A stretch of DNA of 64,000 nucleotides. It comes from Oopsacas minuta (lineage: Eukaryota; Porifera; Hexactinellida; Lyssacinosida; Leucopsacidae). The notes under the pieces were generated by a model. The model ran no database searches and was not told the origin of the DNA. It was given only the letters and a program-made list of their open reading frames with translations. Shown one piece after another: positions 20,735-32,045 of this stretch (positions within the stretch are counted from its first letter, which is position 1; the number at the start of each line of letters is the position of its first letter). The stretch is taken from positions 310,001 through 374,000 of the forward strand of contig JAKMXF010000033.1 of NCBI GenBank assembly GCA_024704765.1. The letters are read 5' to 3'. A program made the position numbers and the translations under genes.

Positions 20735-23700
20735 TCAAAAACTCTCTGAAAATCCCCCGGTTTTGTTCAAAAAATTTTCATTATGCATATCAAGATTTGA
20801 TAACACATCCTCATCTGTAAGATACGACCAGTTCTCTATAGCAGGGTTATATTTATATTTGTAATGCTCAATAAATTCGTATCGGAATGTGTAAAATACC
20901 CATTGCCAGTATTTCGAATCTATGGCATCTTCTCCAAGGATATTCCATGAAGCAAAGTCTTCATTAATGAGAGCGTAATCAGTGTATTTGTAAGAACCAT
21001 TATTGTAAACAATCGTATCATCAGTATTCATTGATTGAGTGCATTCTCTTACGGAGAAAGTATAGGAAGTTTGGTGATAGTATCCAGCCAAGCCTTTAGG
21101 CCGGTGTAACGACCCACAATAATGTTTATGACCGTGGGAGGACAATATACACGGCTCTCTACAGAATGGACACAGGGATTGACAGCGTATCAGGAGTTTA
21201 ATGAGGTATTTTGTGTTAGAATAAAGTTTCATAGACATTGTACCTTTGATCCATCTAAGCCAATTACATGGTGTACACATATTCTCAAATGATTGTAGAA
21301 AATATTCTACAAATTCTTGTGTATTTTGAATCGGATTCTGGTAGACTTCCAGAATATTAAAATCGTTCTTCCTTAACTCTTTCGTATGCGATTTTATCTT
21401 CTCAAAGAAAATATTTTTCCAATCAATCTTGGAGGTATTTACGGAATCAGATAATGATCGTTTGTAAAATTCTTTCAGCTTGGCTATCGAAGGCTCTAAG
21501 GACTGTACCTTGAATTCCTTGTGTCGCTCTTCGTTGCTACAGTAAGTAGTGAATCTTACTTCAATCCATTTTCTAATGTAGTTTACAGGATCAGAAATAT
21601 AACTTATGTACATTTGAAAATTTCTATTTCGAGCTAGATCTTTGAGAACTTGAATTTGGAGAGAACTTCTCCTCTTAAAAGTGTCAAAATTCGCGACGTC
21701 ATTTTGGAAGAAGTGGATAACATCAGCTCCTAATTTATTCTCTAGGAAATAGTTCATTTTCTGAAAAACAATCTCAGCTAGAGCTTTTGCACAGGAAATT
21801 TCCATTTGTACTCCCTGGCAAACTCCTAGAAATATTGGTTGCAGATCATTTTTGAGATTTTGTAATTGTGATTTAGTGTTTGCTTGTGAAACAAATGTTT
21901 GATGAAGTTTTTCAAGTTGTGGAAGAGCTTTGCAACAGTGATAAAGACAAAATTCAAACATAAACAGGTCTTTGAGTATAATTTGTAATGCCACATTATT
22001 TCTTTCTTTCTCATTAAACTCTTCAATCTGATTGAGAATAATCTCAATCAAATTATTGAAAGAGTTGATCGAATAAGGATCTGATTTTGATAAAGAAAAC
22101 AAGAATTTATTACACCACATAGAAACGAATTCAATAAATGTAGTGATGCGATCTTGTAGCAGATCATTCCTCTCAATATTCTGCTTTGTTTTGTAATGAC
22201 TAACGTAGTCGTAATAGTCAATAAAAGTACAATTAGTAGGGATAATCTCTTTAGTACTAGAATTGAAAACTGTATAATGGTTAGATCCTAATTGAAAGTT
22301 GAGTGTTTCTAATTTAGCAAAAGAGCTGGCATCTCGTATCAATCTTTCTCTCTGATCTTCTGACAATTCGAGTGTCTTAAAACATGAAAAATTCCTTAAC
22401 GTATATTGTAAATCAGTTTTAATATCAATTGGGAAACTCTTCTCACATTCCTTAGTAAGAGTAGCATCCCATCCATTCCAGTGGTCCTCAAATAAATTCT
22501 CCAGATGCTGTATTGGCTTGCTCCAGTCATCTTTAGCATTAATGCTAATCATATCGTCTTTGGCTTTCTGAAGTATTTCGTCACGAATTTGGAAGAAACG
22601 CTCATCAATTGAGAGAGCCTCTCTGCGTAATATAACATGATGCTCGATTTTCTCAAACATTCTAGCTCGCTTTCGCTGTCTTGCTAAAGTAAAGAATTCA
22701 TCAGCCCTCTCCTTCCAATCAGAGAATATTTCCCTATTTGTACTCTTATTGAACAAATAGTTAAGTGTTTCTGCTTGTTCATCTTTTGCCTTTGCTGTAC
22801 AAGCAACATCCAAAAGATGTTTCGAGGCTAAATAGACAGATTGTATATCAATTGAATTTGCATTTGTGATATCGTCTTTTGCCTGGTTGAGAAGGTTAAT
22901 CAATTCCGTATCGAAATATACCGCCCATTTATTTAACACTTCGTCAAACTCAATAGAAGCGCAGAGTTCTAGAATATTCTTGTAGCCTAGTACAAAGTTA
23001 TGAGTGAGTAGAGCATTCCAAATGTGTTTCAACTTTTTAGACCAGTCAGATAAATTCAGAAACAAGTTGAATTGTTGTGAGTATTGGTGAGTGATTTTAT
23101 TTCTTAAAACTTCAGCTTGCTTGCTGTATTCAGAGCAAACAATAGACATAGGAGGTTGTACAGAGAACAAACAAGGAAGATAATATGTATCATCATTTAT
23201 ATCATAATCAATGACGTCACTGAACCGTTTGTATCTTGTAAAACCTTCCTGCTCTGCAGCTATTTGTGTATTTTCATCTAGCAGATTGATAAGTCTTTGC
23301 CTACCCTCAGTCATGCAATGTTTCGCAGCCAAATCCGCTACATTTTGGTGAACAAATATGCATTTAGGTTTAGCATATGCTAATTGCATTCTTATGAGAG
23401 CTAACACAGTAATCTGTAGAATGTCCTTAAATTTAGACTCATTCTCTCCCAGCAAATTTACTATAGTTAGATCACTGAGACCGACTACAAATGTAGCTAA
23501 TTCGTTGTCATGATGGTCTGGGACAATTCCGATCAATTCTGGAGCGTTTAGACCTTCAGTATCTAGCACTAGAAGGTAATCATAGCCCAGCTCACTATCT
23601 CTGTCTACTGCAATCATCTGCATGAATATACCACGTGTACAGCGACCAGTTCTAACCGGAAACTGGAGGCCAAACATAGTATTTAGGAGAGTAGACTTTC

Positions 23701-25471
23701 CACTACTTTGAATACCTAATATTCCAACTACAAATACACGTTTATTCTCACCAATAAGTTTACTTAACTCTTTTATAACAGCTGATACCCATATGAGAGA
23801 GACATGTGAAACAGCACCGTCTAGGAGCTCGAAGGAATGTCCAGAGATTATAAGTTTAGCAGCAAATATTGCCAGATCAGCTACATTGAAATTAAGTATT
23901 TTAGTGATGTCATCTCGTTTCAGTCTAGCATTAATAAAACTCTCGTAAACTTGTCCAAGCTCTCGCATAACATGTTCTACACCTAGCGAATCAGTATAAG
24001 TAACTAATGCGTATTCGAGGGAGAGGCAATCTAAACTGGTTTGTAAAATACGCCATAGGAACGTTAGACTATCACTGTTATGTATATTTGCTTTTATCAT
24101 AGTTAGCACTGTGAGTATAAACTCATTTTGTATTATAGGACCCAGCAAATATGAAATCTGTTCTTCACGAGCTAGATTTAAGTGTTTTCTCAGATCTCTC
24201 AGTATCTGTTCACGTTTCTCAATATCCAGACTAGTATTCGACTTTATACACGATTGTCTACGTACTGCCTTAGAACGGTTTTCCCATGGCTTAAGTTGAA
24301 GAGGTAATACTATAGATTTAGCGTAGGCTAGATCTAACGGAGTGGTTTCATTTGTACGAAATATTTGGTGAAACTTTTCCTGAAAACCTTGCATCAGTTT
24401 AATATCTTCACTTTCATCGTCTGCGTCCATTTGGTGTTTAAGAGCTACGGACTTACATTTGTAAAGGGAAATCTTTGTAATATCAGGATGTTTCCCTAAA
24501 ATTCCATTTATACTAGCAGTTATTTCTCTAGGGATACTCGTTAGGTTCTGTTTAGCAATGAAATACCAATTCTTATCTTGCTGTTCAGTGAGGGGTCTAT
24601 AGTTAGCTATACTCTTAGTTTTACAATCCATTATTACCAAACAAGTCTTGTGTTTGTGGGTGTTGAGAATTGTTTGAATTTCTGTTTGATTTGTCGTTGA
24701 TAAATTAATGAAGATATAAACTAGAGAAGATACGTCTAAGATGAAATTTAATTGTTTTCTGTGTTCTAGAGCATCGCCTCGGAGATTAAGGAACATGAGC
24801 GGTTCATGGAAACACTCCGGGGGACTATTCCGAGGTAGAAACCAATTCATTTCAATGAGTCCGTCACAAAGTACTCGGCTGGTGGAGCTACCTTTAGTTA
24901 CATGAGAAATGAAACAACCATTCAATCCTAAAATATCATTGATTGAAACAGATTTATAACTCATATGACATGGACCAATGCGAATAAATGAAATAAAATA
25001 TATTTCTTCTGTGAAGATAGGGATTATCTTCGCTTTCCCTTCTGGAGTAAAATAGCTCTGAGACATTATAGAATGGTATGGGATAGAGAAGAAAGTTGGA
25101 TTCTTAGTGCGGGGGTTTGAAACTACAAGAGGTAATGATAGTTGGCACTTTGTCGCTTGTGTTATGAAAATAGGCCTAAATATGTAATTGCATTCTAGGA
25201 AAAGTTTGATGAAAATATCCATAGAATTGATATCACATAATTCATCAGAATCTTCACTCAATAAAATTTCAATCGAAACATTTCTACTTTTCTGGTCTAA
25301 CCCTAATATTTTGTCTAACATCTCTTCAGCGTAATCTGACAAACTCTTGTCTCCTTCCGAGTGATCATGTTTTCTTTCCAAATCTTTCAATTTCCTTTTT
25401 ATTCTAGTGCAATGGGAGAAGCTATAATGCTCTGTTTGTAGCTGAATATGTTCAAGTTCAAATTCGGTCAT
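20735..25471 (-). CDS. Very large inducible GTPase-like protein (VLIG/GVIN family)
   Basis: One uninterrupted exon of 1578 codons from ATG 25471. The N-terminal third matches the VLIG/URGCP pre-G region (FIRIGPCHMS, GLIEMNWFLP, EPLMFLNLRGD). The G domain starts near residue 585: P-loop GIQSSGKS, switch-I RCTRGIF and G3 DTEG near 637. The usual N/TKxD is not obvious; HQNVAD occupies that area, as expected for a dynamin-superfamily-like large GTPase. A long helical region follows. The C-terminus has a Cys/His cluster near 1435 (CPFCREPC, then HKHYCGSLHRP) and the WQWVFYTFRYEF block. Vertebrate relatives are interferon-induced and about 2400 residues long, so this is a shorter form. A cytosolic immune role is inferred from the family only. 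Confidence 0.9.
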   Translation of the reverse strand: MTEFELEHIQLQTEHYSFSHCTRIKRKLKDLERKHDHSEGDKSLSDYAEEMLDKILGLDQKSRNVSIEILLSEDSDELCDINSMDIFIKLFLECNYIFRPIFITQATKCQLSLPLVVSNPRTKNPTFFSIPYHSIMSQSYFTPEGKAKIIPIFTEEIYFISFIRIGPCHMSYKSVSINDILGLNGCFISHVTKGSSTSRVLCDGLIEMNWFLPRNSPPECFHEPLMFLNLRGDALEHRKQLNFILDVSSLVYIFINLSTTNQTEIQTILNTHKHKTCLVIMDCKTKSIANYRPLTEQQDKNWYFIAKQNLTSIPREITASINGILGKHPDITKISLYKCKSVALKHQMDADDESEDIKLMQGFQEKFHQIFRTNETTPLDLAYAKSIVLPLQLKPWENRSKAVRRQSCIKSNTSLDIEKREQILRDLRKHLNLAREEQISYLLGPIIQNEFILTVLTMIKANIHNSDSLTFLWRILQTSLDCLSLEYALVTYTDSLGVEHVMRELGQVYESFINARLKRDDITKILNFNVADLAIFAAKLIISGHSFELLDGAVSHVSLIWVSAVIKELSKLIGENKRVFVVGILGIQSSGKSTLLNTMFGLQFPVRTGRCTRGIFMQMIAVDRDSELGYDYLLVLDTEGLNAPELIGIVPDHHDNELATFVVGLSDLTIVNLLGENESKFKDILQITVLALIRMQLAYAKPKCIFVHQNVADLAAKHCMTEGRQRLINLLDENTQIAAEQEGFTRYKRFSDVIDYDINDDTYYLPCLFSVQPPMSIVCSEYSKQAEVLRNKITHQYSQQFNLFLNLSDWSKKLKHIWNALLTHNFVLGYKNILELCASIEFDEVLNKWAVYFDTELINLLNQAKDDITNANSIDIQSVYLASKHLLDVACTAKAKDEQAETLNYLFNKSTNREIFSDWKERADEFFTLARQRKRARMFEKIEHHVILRREALSIDERFFQIRDEILQKAKDDMISINAKDDWSKPIQHLENLFEDHWNGWDATLTKECEKSFPIDIKTDLQYTLRNFSCFKTLELSEDQRERLIRDASSFAKLETLNFQLGSNHYTVFNSSTKEIIPTNCTFIDYYDYVSHYKTKQNIERNDLLQDRITTFIEFVSMWCNKFLFSLSKSDPYSINSFNNLIEIILNQIEEFNEKERNNVALQIILKDLFMFEFCLYHCCKALPQLEKLHQTFVSQANTKSQLQNLKNDLQPIFLGVCQGVQMEISCAKALAEIVFQKMNYFLENKLGADVIHFFQNDVANFDTFKRRSSLQIQVLKDLARNRNFQMYISYISDPVNYIRKWIEVRFTTYCSNEERHKEFKVQSLEPSIAKLKEFYKRSLSDSVNTSKIDWKNIFFEKIKSHTKELRKNDFNILEVYQNPIQNTQEFVEYFLQSFENMCTPCNWLRWIKGTMSMKLYSNTKYLIKLLIRCQSLCPFCREPCILSSHGHKHYCGSLHRPKGLAGYYHQTSYTFSVRECTQSMNTDDTIVYNNGSYKYTDYALINEDFASWNILGEDAIDSKYWQWVFYTFRYEFIEHYKYKYNPAIENWSYLTDEDVLSNLDMHNENFLNKTGGFSESF

Positions 25472-26370
25472 ATATCTAATTCAATAACACTATACGTAAA
25501 AGTTTGGCAAGCACACTGACTCCAAGAAAAGTGACTATCCTTCAAAACGATCACTTCCAGTTGTCAATTTGGCAACTAAGTAATAGAATACACATAGATT
25601 ATATATTATTAAAGGGTTGTCTACGGAAGTAATAGAACCACTTGTAATATAATCAACACAGCTATAGGAAAGATATAGTTGTAAATGATCCAAACCACAT
25701 AGCGAACTAAAGGTACTTAATTGGTTAGAACATCCAATATTATATCAAAAAAATGTGATATGGGGCCCTACACGCAGGAGATGTCATTACACTAGGAAAG
25801 GAAGCAGTTTAAAATCAACAGTGAATGACTTCCTGTTGACCAGATCATAATTGCTCTTAGTAACCATGATTTATGTCCTTCGATGCAATTTAATGTTAGC
25901 CTCATCTCAGAATCGATAAGAAAACCTTCCATGTAGAAATAATATAGCGTACAAACTCAAATTAGCTCTAAATAAGTTGTGTCATTTATTAATAAGATTA
26001 GTGTGTCTGTGAATTTAGATATATTTAATAATGAACTGTTTGAGGGACATTGAAACTATGATATAGTAATACATGAGCATAGCATTTATGTATTTCTTCA
26101 ATGTTAGATAATGTTTGGTACAAAATTATCAGATTTTTACATGATAAAGCATGTTTTAGGTGTCTAGTTTGTTAAACTGCAGAGGAACGCTGTTACAAAT
26201 GACTTTGATATAAATAATATTGCGTTTAGATTGCTTAAGAATCAAGTTCATTATTGAAGTACATTTACAAGTACTAATCACATGACAGTAAAGGAAATTA
26301 AAGAACGCGTGTGACAGACAACTACCCACTATATCGTGATATCAAATTCACAAACAAATGACACTACACC

Positions 26371-26527
26371 TACAGTCAACTCCGTTACATCAAACTTATG
26401 GAAATACCAGATTATATCGAAGTGTTAAATCGTACAAATATGAATTCAAAGTAATATATATTTATCGGTTATATCAAAGTGATTATCGCGGGTCCCTTGA
26501 GCTTCGAAGTAACGGAGGTTGACTGTA
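26371..26527. mobile_element. Family A MITE
   Basis: TACAGTCAACTCCGTTACATC at the left, AACGGAGGTTGACTGTA at the right, TA at both ends. Internal order is reversed relative to the 20421 copy. Confidence 0.8.
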
Positions 26528-27068
26528 TATACTTTAGCACAAGCATTACGATGTTCTGTGAATGTACTTTGCAATTGTATCTGCAGAGGCTATTATTAAT
26601 AGATGTAATTATCATATTTCAATTAGAACTTTTCGTAGAATTATTTAAGATAATGAACAAACAAGCCATGATTAAAAATTAATATAGCTAATATAATTAA
26701 TAGTTAAGATTTGTGTAAACAAGTTCGTGGAATATTATATTCCCTAAATAAATAATTAACACCTGCATTAATCATATATTCCTTCAAATTACAATATTAC
26801 CAATTCTTGTCTACTCAACCAAATTGTCATTACACCTTGATACAATTAATACTCGTAATTTCATATTTTCACATGAAGACACCTATTAATGAGATTATAG
26901 TTCATCCAGGAAAATAATCTTTTGGGTAAACAGGTCATAGCTAGATTGTCTGGCCGCCCAAGTGGGTAGGGCGTAGAGAGGACTATGAGAATGCACTAAT
27001 GTAATGTAATACGTTAGCAATCTATTACGAAGATATGGAGTGGTCGTTTGAAACGCATATGTACCAAG

Positions 27069-27070
<2 letters not shown>

Positions 27071-27107
<37 letters not shown>

Positions 27108-27134
27108 AATTAATATATATATATATATATATAT
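27071..27134. repeat. Compound (GT)n-(AT)n microsatellite
   Basis: About 34 bases of GT repeat (27071-27104) followed by about 22 bases of AT repeat (27113-27134). Confidence 0.9.
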
Positions 27135-27747
27135 GCCATGTTGAAAGATAGAGACAGAAATCGAAATACGTTGATTGACACGGATGGTATACTGACTCAA
27201 TATGCTTCAATTACATCAATTTTCATGCAAATGGACCCGGAGATGCGGAGGATCAAATCTTGGAGGCACAATCTCCCCCTTGGGGAGGTTCCACTGTATT
27301 TCAAAAGACACAAAGTAACACTACTATAGTCGGCAAAAACGAGTTCGTGTTTGTATGAGATAATCGAAGTAAATACTGATAGAAATTCAATATATATACA
27401 TATAGCAGTGTGATTTGTCTAGTTTGTATCGCATAGATTGTTTCTCAGTACAGATTCATGAACATTCTATTCACACAGACAAATTAACAAGCCGGAGACA
27501 TGATAGAATGAATTTATGGATTTGGATTAAATCGAGAAGATTAAGATTACAATAACATAACAAGTAGGATCAACATACCATCCAAAATACATTTAGCTTG
27601 TTGGTACGGGGAATTATAAGAAATGTTCCCTATTGAATATATGATTGCTTCTCGCATGCATGCTCACAACATGTGGTAATTGCAATGTCACAATAATTAT
27701 AACCTCTGCAAAGAACACAAGCATTTTTCATGTAGTACTAGTGCTAG

Positions 27748-27755
27748 TATATAAG
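27748..27755 (+). promoter_or_regulatory. TATA box of first Maf-like gene
   Basis: TATATAAG lies 94 bases before the ATG at 27842, in a region with no other gene. Confidence 0.45.
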
Positions 27756-27841
27756 AAAGCAATTTCAGGATACACTTAACTTGAATAGAAGCAACTTTGG
27801 TCTTAGAGGAAATACAAGTTACGAATAATAATATTTAGCAA

Positions 27842-28156
27842 ATGGCATACTATGAACCAGCACCATTCACAGAACAAGAAATAGTCTATCTTGATATAAA
27901 AGAGCTGAATAAGAAAATCAAACAAAAGAGATTATGTGAGGACGAAATAAAAGAAATAAAATCTATTAGAAGGAAACGAAGATTGAAGAGCTACGATTTA
28001 AACCGCAATCGCAGAGGAAAAGCACTTTTACAATCGCTCGAAACGGAAAGAGATTCGTTACAAGAAGAATACGAAAATCTAATGATAGAAGTGGAACAAC
28101 TCCACGATAGTAAAATGAAATTAGAATTATTATCACTACTTGATAACTATAGTTAA
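27842..28156 (+). CDS. Divergent small-Maf-like bZIP protein, copy 1
   Basis: Single-exon 104-residue protein. The segment LDIKELNKKIKQKRLCEDEI resembles the Maf extended homology region (ELNxxLRGxSKEEI). A basic stretch (RRKRRLKSYDLNRNRRGK) and a leucine-zipper-like helix (LETERDSLQEEYENLMIEVE) follow, the order and size seen in small Maf proteins. The basic region is atypical: aligned on its tyrosine, the invariant asparagine of NRGYAxxCR is absent and the Cys-Arg pair is replaced. Sequence-specific DNA binding may therefore be altered or lost. No activation domain is visible. A paralogue lies at 33111-33479. The family call is by pattern only. Confidence 0.6.
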   Translation: MAYYEPAPFTEQEIVYLDIKELNKKIKQKRLCEDEIKEIKSIRRKRRLKSYDLNRNRRGKALLQSLETERDSLQEEYENLMIEVEQLHDSKMKLELLSLLDNYS

Positions 28157-29239
28157 GACGGCGAGTATTAACAACATATATGACAGAATTTCGAAACACT
28201 GCAGCCCAGATATACAGTAGAATGTGCAATTGAGCTGTGGTGGATCGCACTCTCTGGCCTTTAATTATTTTCCAAAAACTGCTGTAAATTTGTAGTATTG
28301 CATACATAAAATGATTATATTGCTCCATTTTATAGAATTTATTCAAAATGTAAAATTAGCACTCGTAACTGTAAAACTTACTCATGAAAGTTTGCGACTG
28401 CCAAAACCGGTCAAACTAATCGCAGCATGGGTTGGATGGAGCACAATTAGTTGATACAGTATTCCAGAGAATTTGCAAGTAAATTCAGAATGTGATTACA
28501 GCGGAAGCCGCTTAATCGGGACAACTCGGGAGTCAATGTTTTGTCCCGATTAACCGATTATGTAATATTTAAGTATTCAAAACTAGTTCCATGGACTCAA
28601 GTCATAACCAGAAATATCTTAGTACACAACTACTAATCCTGATTATATAGGGAGTGAGCAGAGTCAAGAATCTTAGTTTGTAAATTGCAATTGTATTGGT
28701 GTTGTATTATTATGGTTGTAGAATATTTAAATTCCTAGTTTTAAAAACAAACCATATTACAATGACTCTGAATAAATATACTATTGTTTCATTGGGATGA
28801 AATTCCAATTAAGCGAATATAAAGTTCATAATCGGTTAATCGGGATTTTTTATCCCAATTAACCGATTTGAGGTCCTAATTATCCGGTGATTTTTCTATG
28901 TCAAAAAACTGTTCCCAAATCATTGTCCCGTTTAAGCGGATATTCCGATTATCCGAGTCCCGATTAAGCGGCTTCCACTGTACTACTATGTGCTGAATTT
29001 GAGATTGTAGCATAAGCTATTAGAATCTACTTATTGAACTTATCATCTAAGAAGATATACATAACTTCAAACCTATAATTGTTCATGTAAACAAACTAAT
29101 TCCAACAGTATGTTGCAATATAGATAAGACCGGGGATTTTTATAATATCAGGATTGGATGATCCAATTAAGTGTTTAATACTAGCTAATATACTGACAGT
29201 AGATCAGTTTATTGGAGATACTTTTCTAAATTTTCAATC
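28157..29239. other. Intergenic, mostly family C MITE
   Basis: The 486-base MITE at 28497-28982 fills much of this gap. Nothing else recognised. Confidence 0.6.
28497..28982. mobile_element. Family C MITE, 486 bases, Tigger-like ends
   Basis: TA followed by CAGCGGAAGCCGCTTAATCGG at the left and the complement CCGATTAAGCGGCTTCCACTG then TA at the right. The interior has further inverted copies of the CCCGATTAACCGATT motif. The terminal sequence is typical of Tigger-type pogo elements. No transposase reading frame remains. Confidence 0.85.
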
Positions 29240-29497
29240 ATGAATACAATGGGTATAGCTTATAAGAACATTTATGATAGAACAAATTTTGCTACTTTCA
29301 AGGGTGTTCTAATAAGCGATAACCTTAATTTGGACGAATTGAACATATTTGAATTTAAGCAGGCTATGAGTTACATCCATGGTATCGCTTCCAAAACCAA
29401 ATACACAACTATAAATGACATAAAACACGGTGCAAACACAGATTTTTGTTACTCAAGGATTCTAGCAAATACTGCTTATTTGTTAACAATATATTAA
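29240..29497 (+). CDS. Unrecognised 85-residue open reading frame
   Basis: ATG at 29240 opens an 85-codon frame. The product has mixed composition (segments YKNIYDRTNFATFKGVLISD and FEFKQAMSYIHGIAS), unlike the low-complexity frames in the surrounding AT-rich DNA. No domain, signal peptide or membrane segment is recognised, and no clear TATA box or splice partner is seen. It sits between the two Maf-like genes on the same strand. It could be a small lineage-specific gene or chance. Confidence 0.25.
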   Translation: MNTMGIAYKNIYDRTNFATFKGVLISDNLNLDELNIFEFKQAMSYIHGIASKTKYTTINDIKHGANTDFCYSRILANTAYLLTIY

Positions 29498-31973
29498 TCT
29501 ATTATAATATTCTAAAAATAATGCAAATGTATCAAACTGAGTGTAGCTTTGTAATCGTTGTAACAATTATGTAATTCGCATCTTAGACTACACATAATTG
29601 CTGAGTGATCTCTCCATGATTTAGTAGCAATCATTTGATTGAAATATCCACAAAATCATAATTTGATCATAATTGCAATACTGTGTGGTAACGAGCTATG
29701 ATGTATATTGAACATTCACCGTTTATTTAACAGGTAATACTGATATGCGTGATATTCTGCGATGATAGTTTATTGAGACAAACACAAACTGCTTAGGGAA
29801 CGCCAATACGTTAGAGGAAGGGGCTGATAGATAATATTTCATGTTATCGTCATCACATGGGTAAAGACAAAGATTTTTAAGAATATATTATCTGCTTAAT
29901 ATGATTAACAAGTGTTAGAAATTTATTAAGAAGATCGGATTGCAATAACATGAAGTAAGAAGGATATATTAATTAGTTAGATTTGGGGTCAGGAATTAAT
30001 TTAAACAATACATGAACAAGGTGGTGAAAGCCTTGTCAGACGATTGACGTACGCTCAGTTCCTCTTCAAGGTTAATTTGAGCATTTATGACATTTCAACG
30101 GCTGCTAAACCTGGACACAGCCTGTCTGGTGAAGGCAAATACGTGAATACAATATGGCAGTGAATGAAGTTTAAATATATATATATCAAAGAAGAGAGAA
30201 TTGAATAATCTATGCTTGGGTAGACTAATCTTCTCGAGCGATATTAGGAAAGTGTTACAATTTACATATAAGCATTATTCATATTATGCGAATAATAGTT
30301 CGAAGAATTAGGAGAGCAAGAATTGTGTCGACGAGATAGCTAATTCATAAAATTAAAGATACAGTGCGATAAATTAATTAGAAATGTTAAGAGAGATTAG
30401 AGATCACTCAATATATTTTAATATACTTAGAAAATACGTAGATTACATAGCCAACTCCTGTTATATCAAAGCTTCAGAAACAGCGATAATTCGTTATTCG
30501 ATATAACCGATGAAACGTAGGTGTGGAACCACATTTGTATAATTTGACGCTTTGATATGATGGGAGTTGACTGTAAATGTATATTTAGAATTTTTTGATA
30601 CGCAGGGAATTGGTCACAATAAAATATTGAAACTAATCTTGTATTGAGCACACATATACCAACAAGATACTGAATTGGAAATGGGTGTAATGAGAGCAGA
30701 AATATTCAAACAACATTCTAATGATGCGACGAGCCAAAGGCTCGTATTAGTTAAAATCTCAACAAAACATGTATCTTAGAGGAATTCGAGTTACTATCTA
30801 CACTTAGTTACACTTCGGGTTCTTGTCGGGTTCGGGTCGGGTCGGGTCGGTTTCTGAAAAGTGGACCCAATTCCAACTCTGGTCTGTGCTGCTATGTTGT
30901 TTAGCTTGCGCATCGAGGTATCCATTATTCTTCAAATTGACGGCCCCTTTGAGTATTTTAACATAGATATATTAAGAACAATGTAATTCACAAATATACA
31001 TATATGGTACATATGTTACTGAATTATTTTGTAAGATCAACCCCCTTTGTAGCCGTTGAGAGCAAGTATCTACGTAAGACTTTGAGATTTTGGTGATTAG
31101 TTTACTTTATATTCATAAAAACAACAATAAATTTACATATGATTAATCCAAAAGTGCGAAAATCAGACTCAGCATGTTCGATATGTTTAGTAAAGTTGTA
31201 TTGAAATATATTTACTTTCTTGATAAACACAATAAATATATAGTTATGCGACAATCTCAAAATTGGATACCGGAAATCCTTTCCTTGACAACGGACAAAC
31301 AACAATTAAGATTTGATAATATAGATTCGTCAAACATTGAATGTAAAAAATCACGCACAAAGTTCGAACTGATCAACTTCGAACCCGAACCCGATTCCAA
31401 CTCTAGCATAGACACAACTTTATACAATATGCAACTAGATTCATTGGAAATTTGCAGAAATATTCTTATGTAGCGTCAGGGAACTCAAGGAGATAATATT
31501 ATATTAACAAATATGTTAATTATGTTACAGGTTAGAAATAGTTACAATACAATTATTGTAATCAATTGGGGAGTAATGTCTATGGAAACCTACATTGGGA
31601 ATAACTACAAGCTACTAACTAATTACTATGTTGCAGTTAGAGTGCGTTACCAATCAAAACATGTTTGATAAAGAATTATGCACGATGCAAGTTGTTCTAT
31701 GGAACTAGGAATATGTTAAATTTCCTGCAGCAATGTTGTGTGGATTGTGGATTCATGGGATATGTAGAAGTTTGTATAAAAAGACATTTGCAATATATAT
31801 ATATATATATACACACTGTAATTTGCATTGGCATGAAACAGGAATAAATAACATTGAATTGAAATAAAATAGACACTAAACTGACTGGGTAGTGGTATTG
31901 GAATAACACCATGGATAATTGAATAAACCATATAAATGAGTGGGGTAAAATTATTTAGGAAAGCAAAAAGGAC
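29498..31973. other. Intergenic, no confident gene
   Basis: AT-rich, with the family A MITE at 30448-30575, short AT tracts (30176-30186, 31795-31810) and a small GGGTC-type repeat near 30825-30850. A 99-codon frame at 31174-31473 has biased composition and no recognisable domain; I treat it as doubtful. Confidence 0.5.
30448..30575. mobile_element. Family A MITE, short copy
   Basis: TAGCCAACTCCTGTTATATC at the left and ATGATGGGAGTTGACTGTA at the right, with an internally deleted centre. Confidence 0.75.
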
Positions 31974-32045
31974 TAGCAGAGAGTGGTTTCGATCCACCGA
32001 CCTCTGGGTTATGGGCCCAGCACGCTTCCCCTGCGCCACTCTGCT
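31974..32045 (-). tRNA. Initiator tRNA-Met (CAT)
   Basis: The reverse complement reads AGCAGAGTGGCGCAGGGGAA through the anticodon loop CCCATAA (anticodon CAT) to ACTCTCTGCTA. It shows the A1-T72 end pair, the three G-C pairs under the anticodon loop (GGG before and CCC after) and GATCGAAA in the T-loop instead of TTCGA. All of these are diagnostic of eukaryotic initiator tRNA. Length is 72 without CCA and there is no intron. The internal A and B boxes serve as the RNA polymerase III promoter. Confidence 0.97.

Larger units (their letters stand above)
25472..27841. other. Intergenic, divergent promoter region
   Basis: Between the VLIG-type GTPase and the first Maf-like gene. Contains the family A MITE at 26371-26527, the dinucleotide tracts at 27071-27134 and the TATA box at 27748. 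Short open frames across the repeats look like chance. Confidence 0.6.

Noticed and set aside
27061-27134. Possible CRISPR or other regularly spaced array
   Set aside because: Simple dinucleotide repeats only; no spacer-repeat arrays were seen anywhere in this eukaryotic window.
26895-27210. Frames with runs of THTHTH across the GT microsatellite
   Set aside because: Translation of a dinucleotide repeat.
31174-31473. 99-codon plus-strand frame
   Set aside because: No domain, biased AT-driven composition, no promoter or splice support. Left as doubtful rather than called.
31716-32039. 107-codon minus-strand frame covering the tRNA
   Set aside because: It overlaps the initiator tRNA gene and AT repeats; composition is that of translated noncoding DNA.
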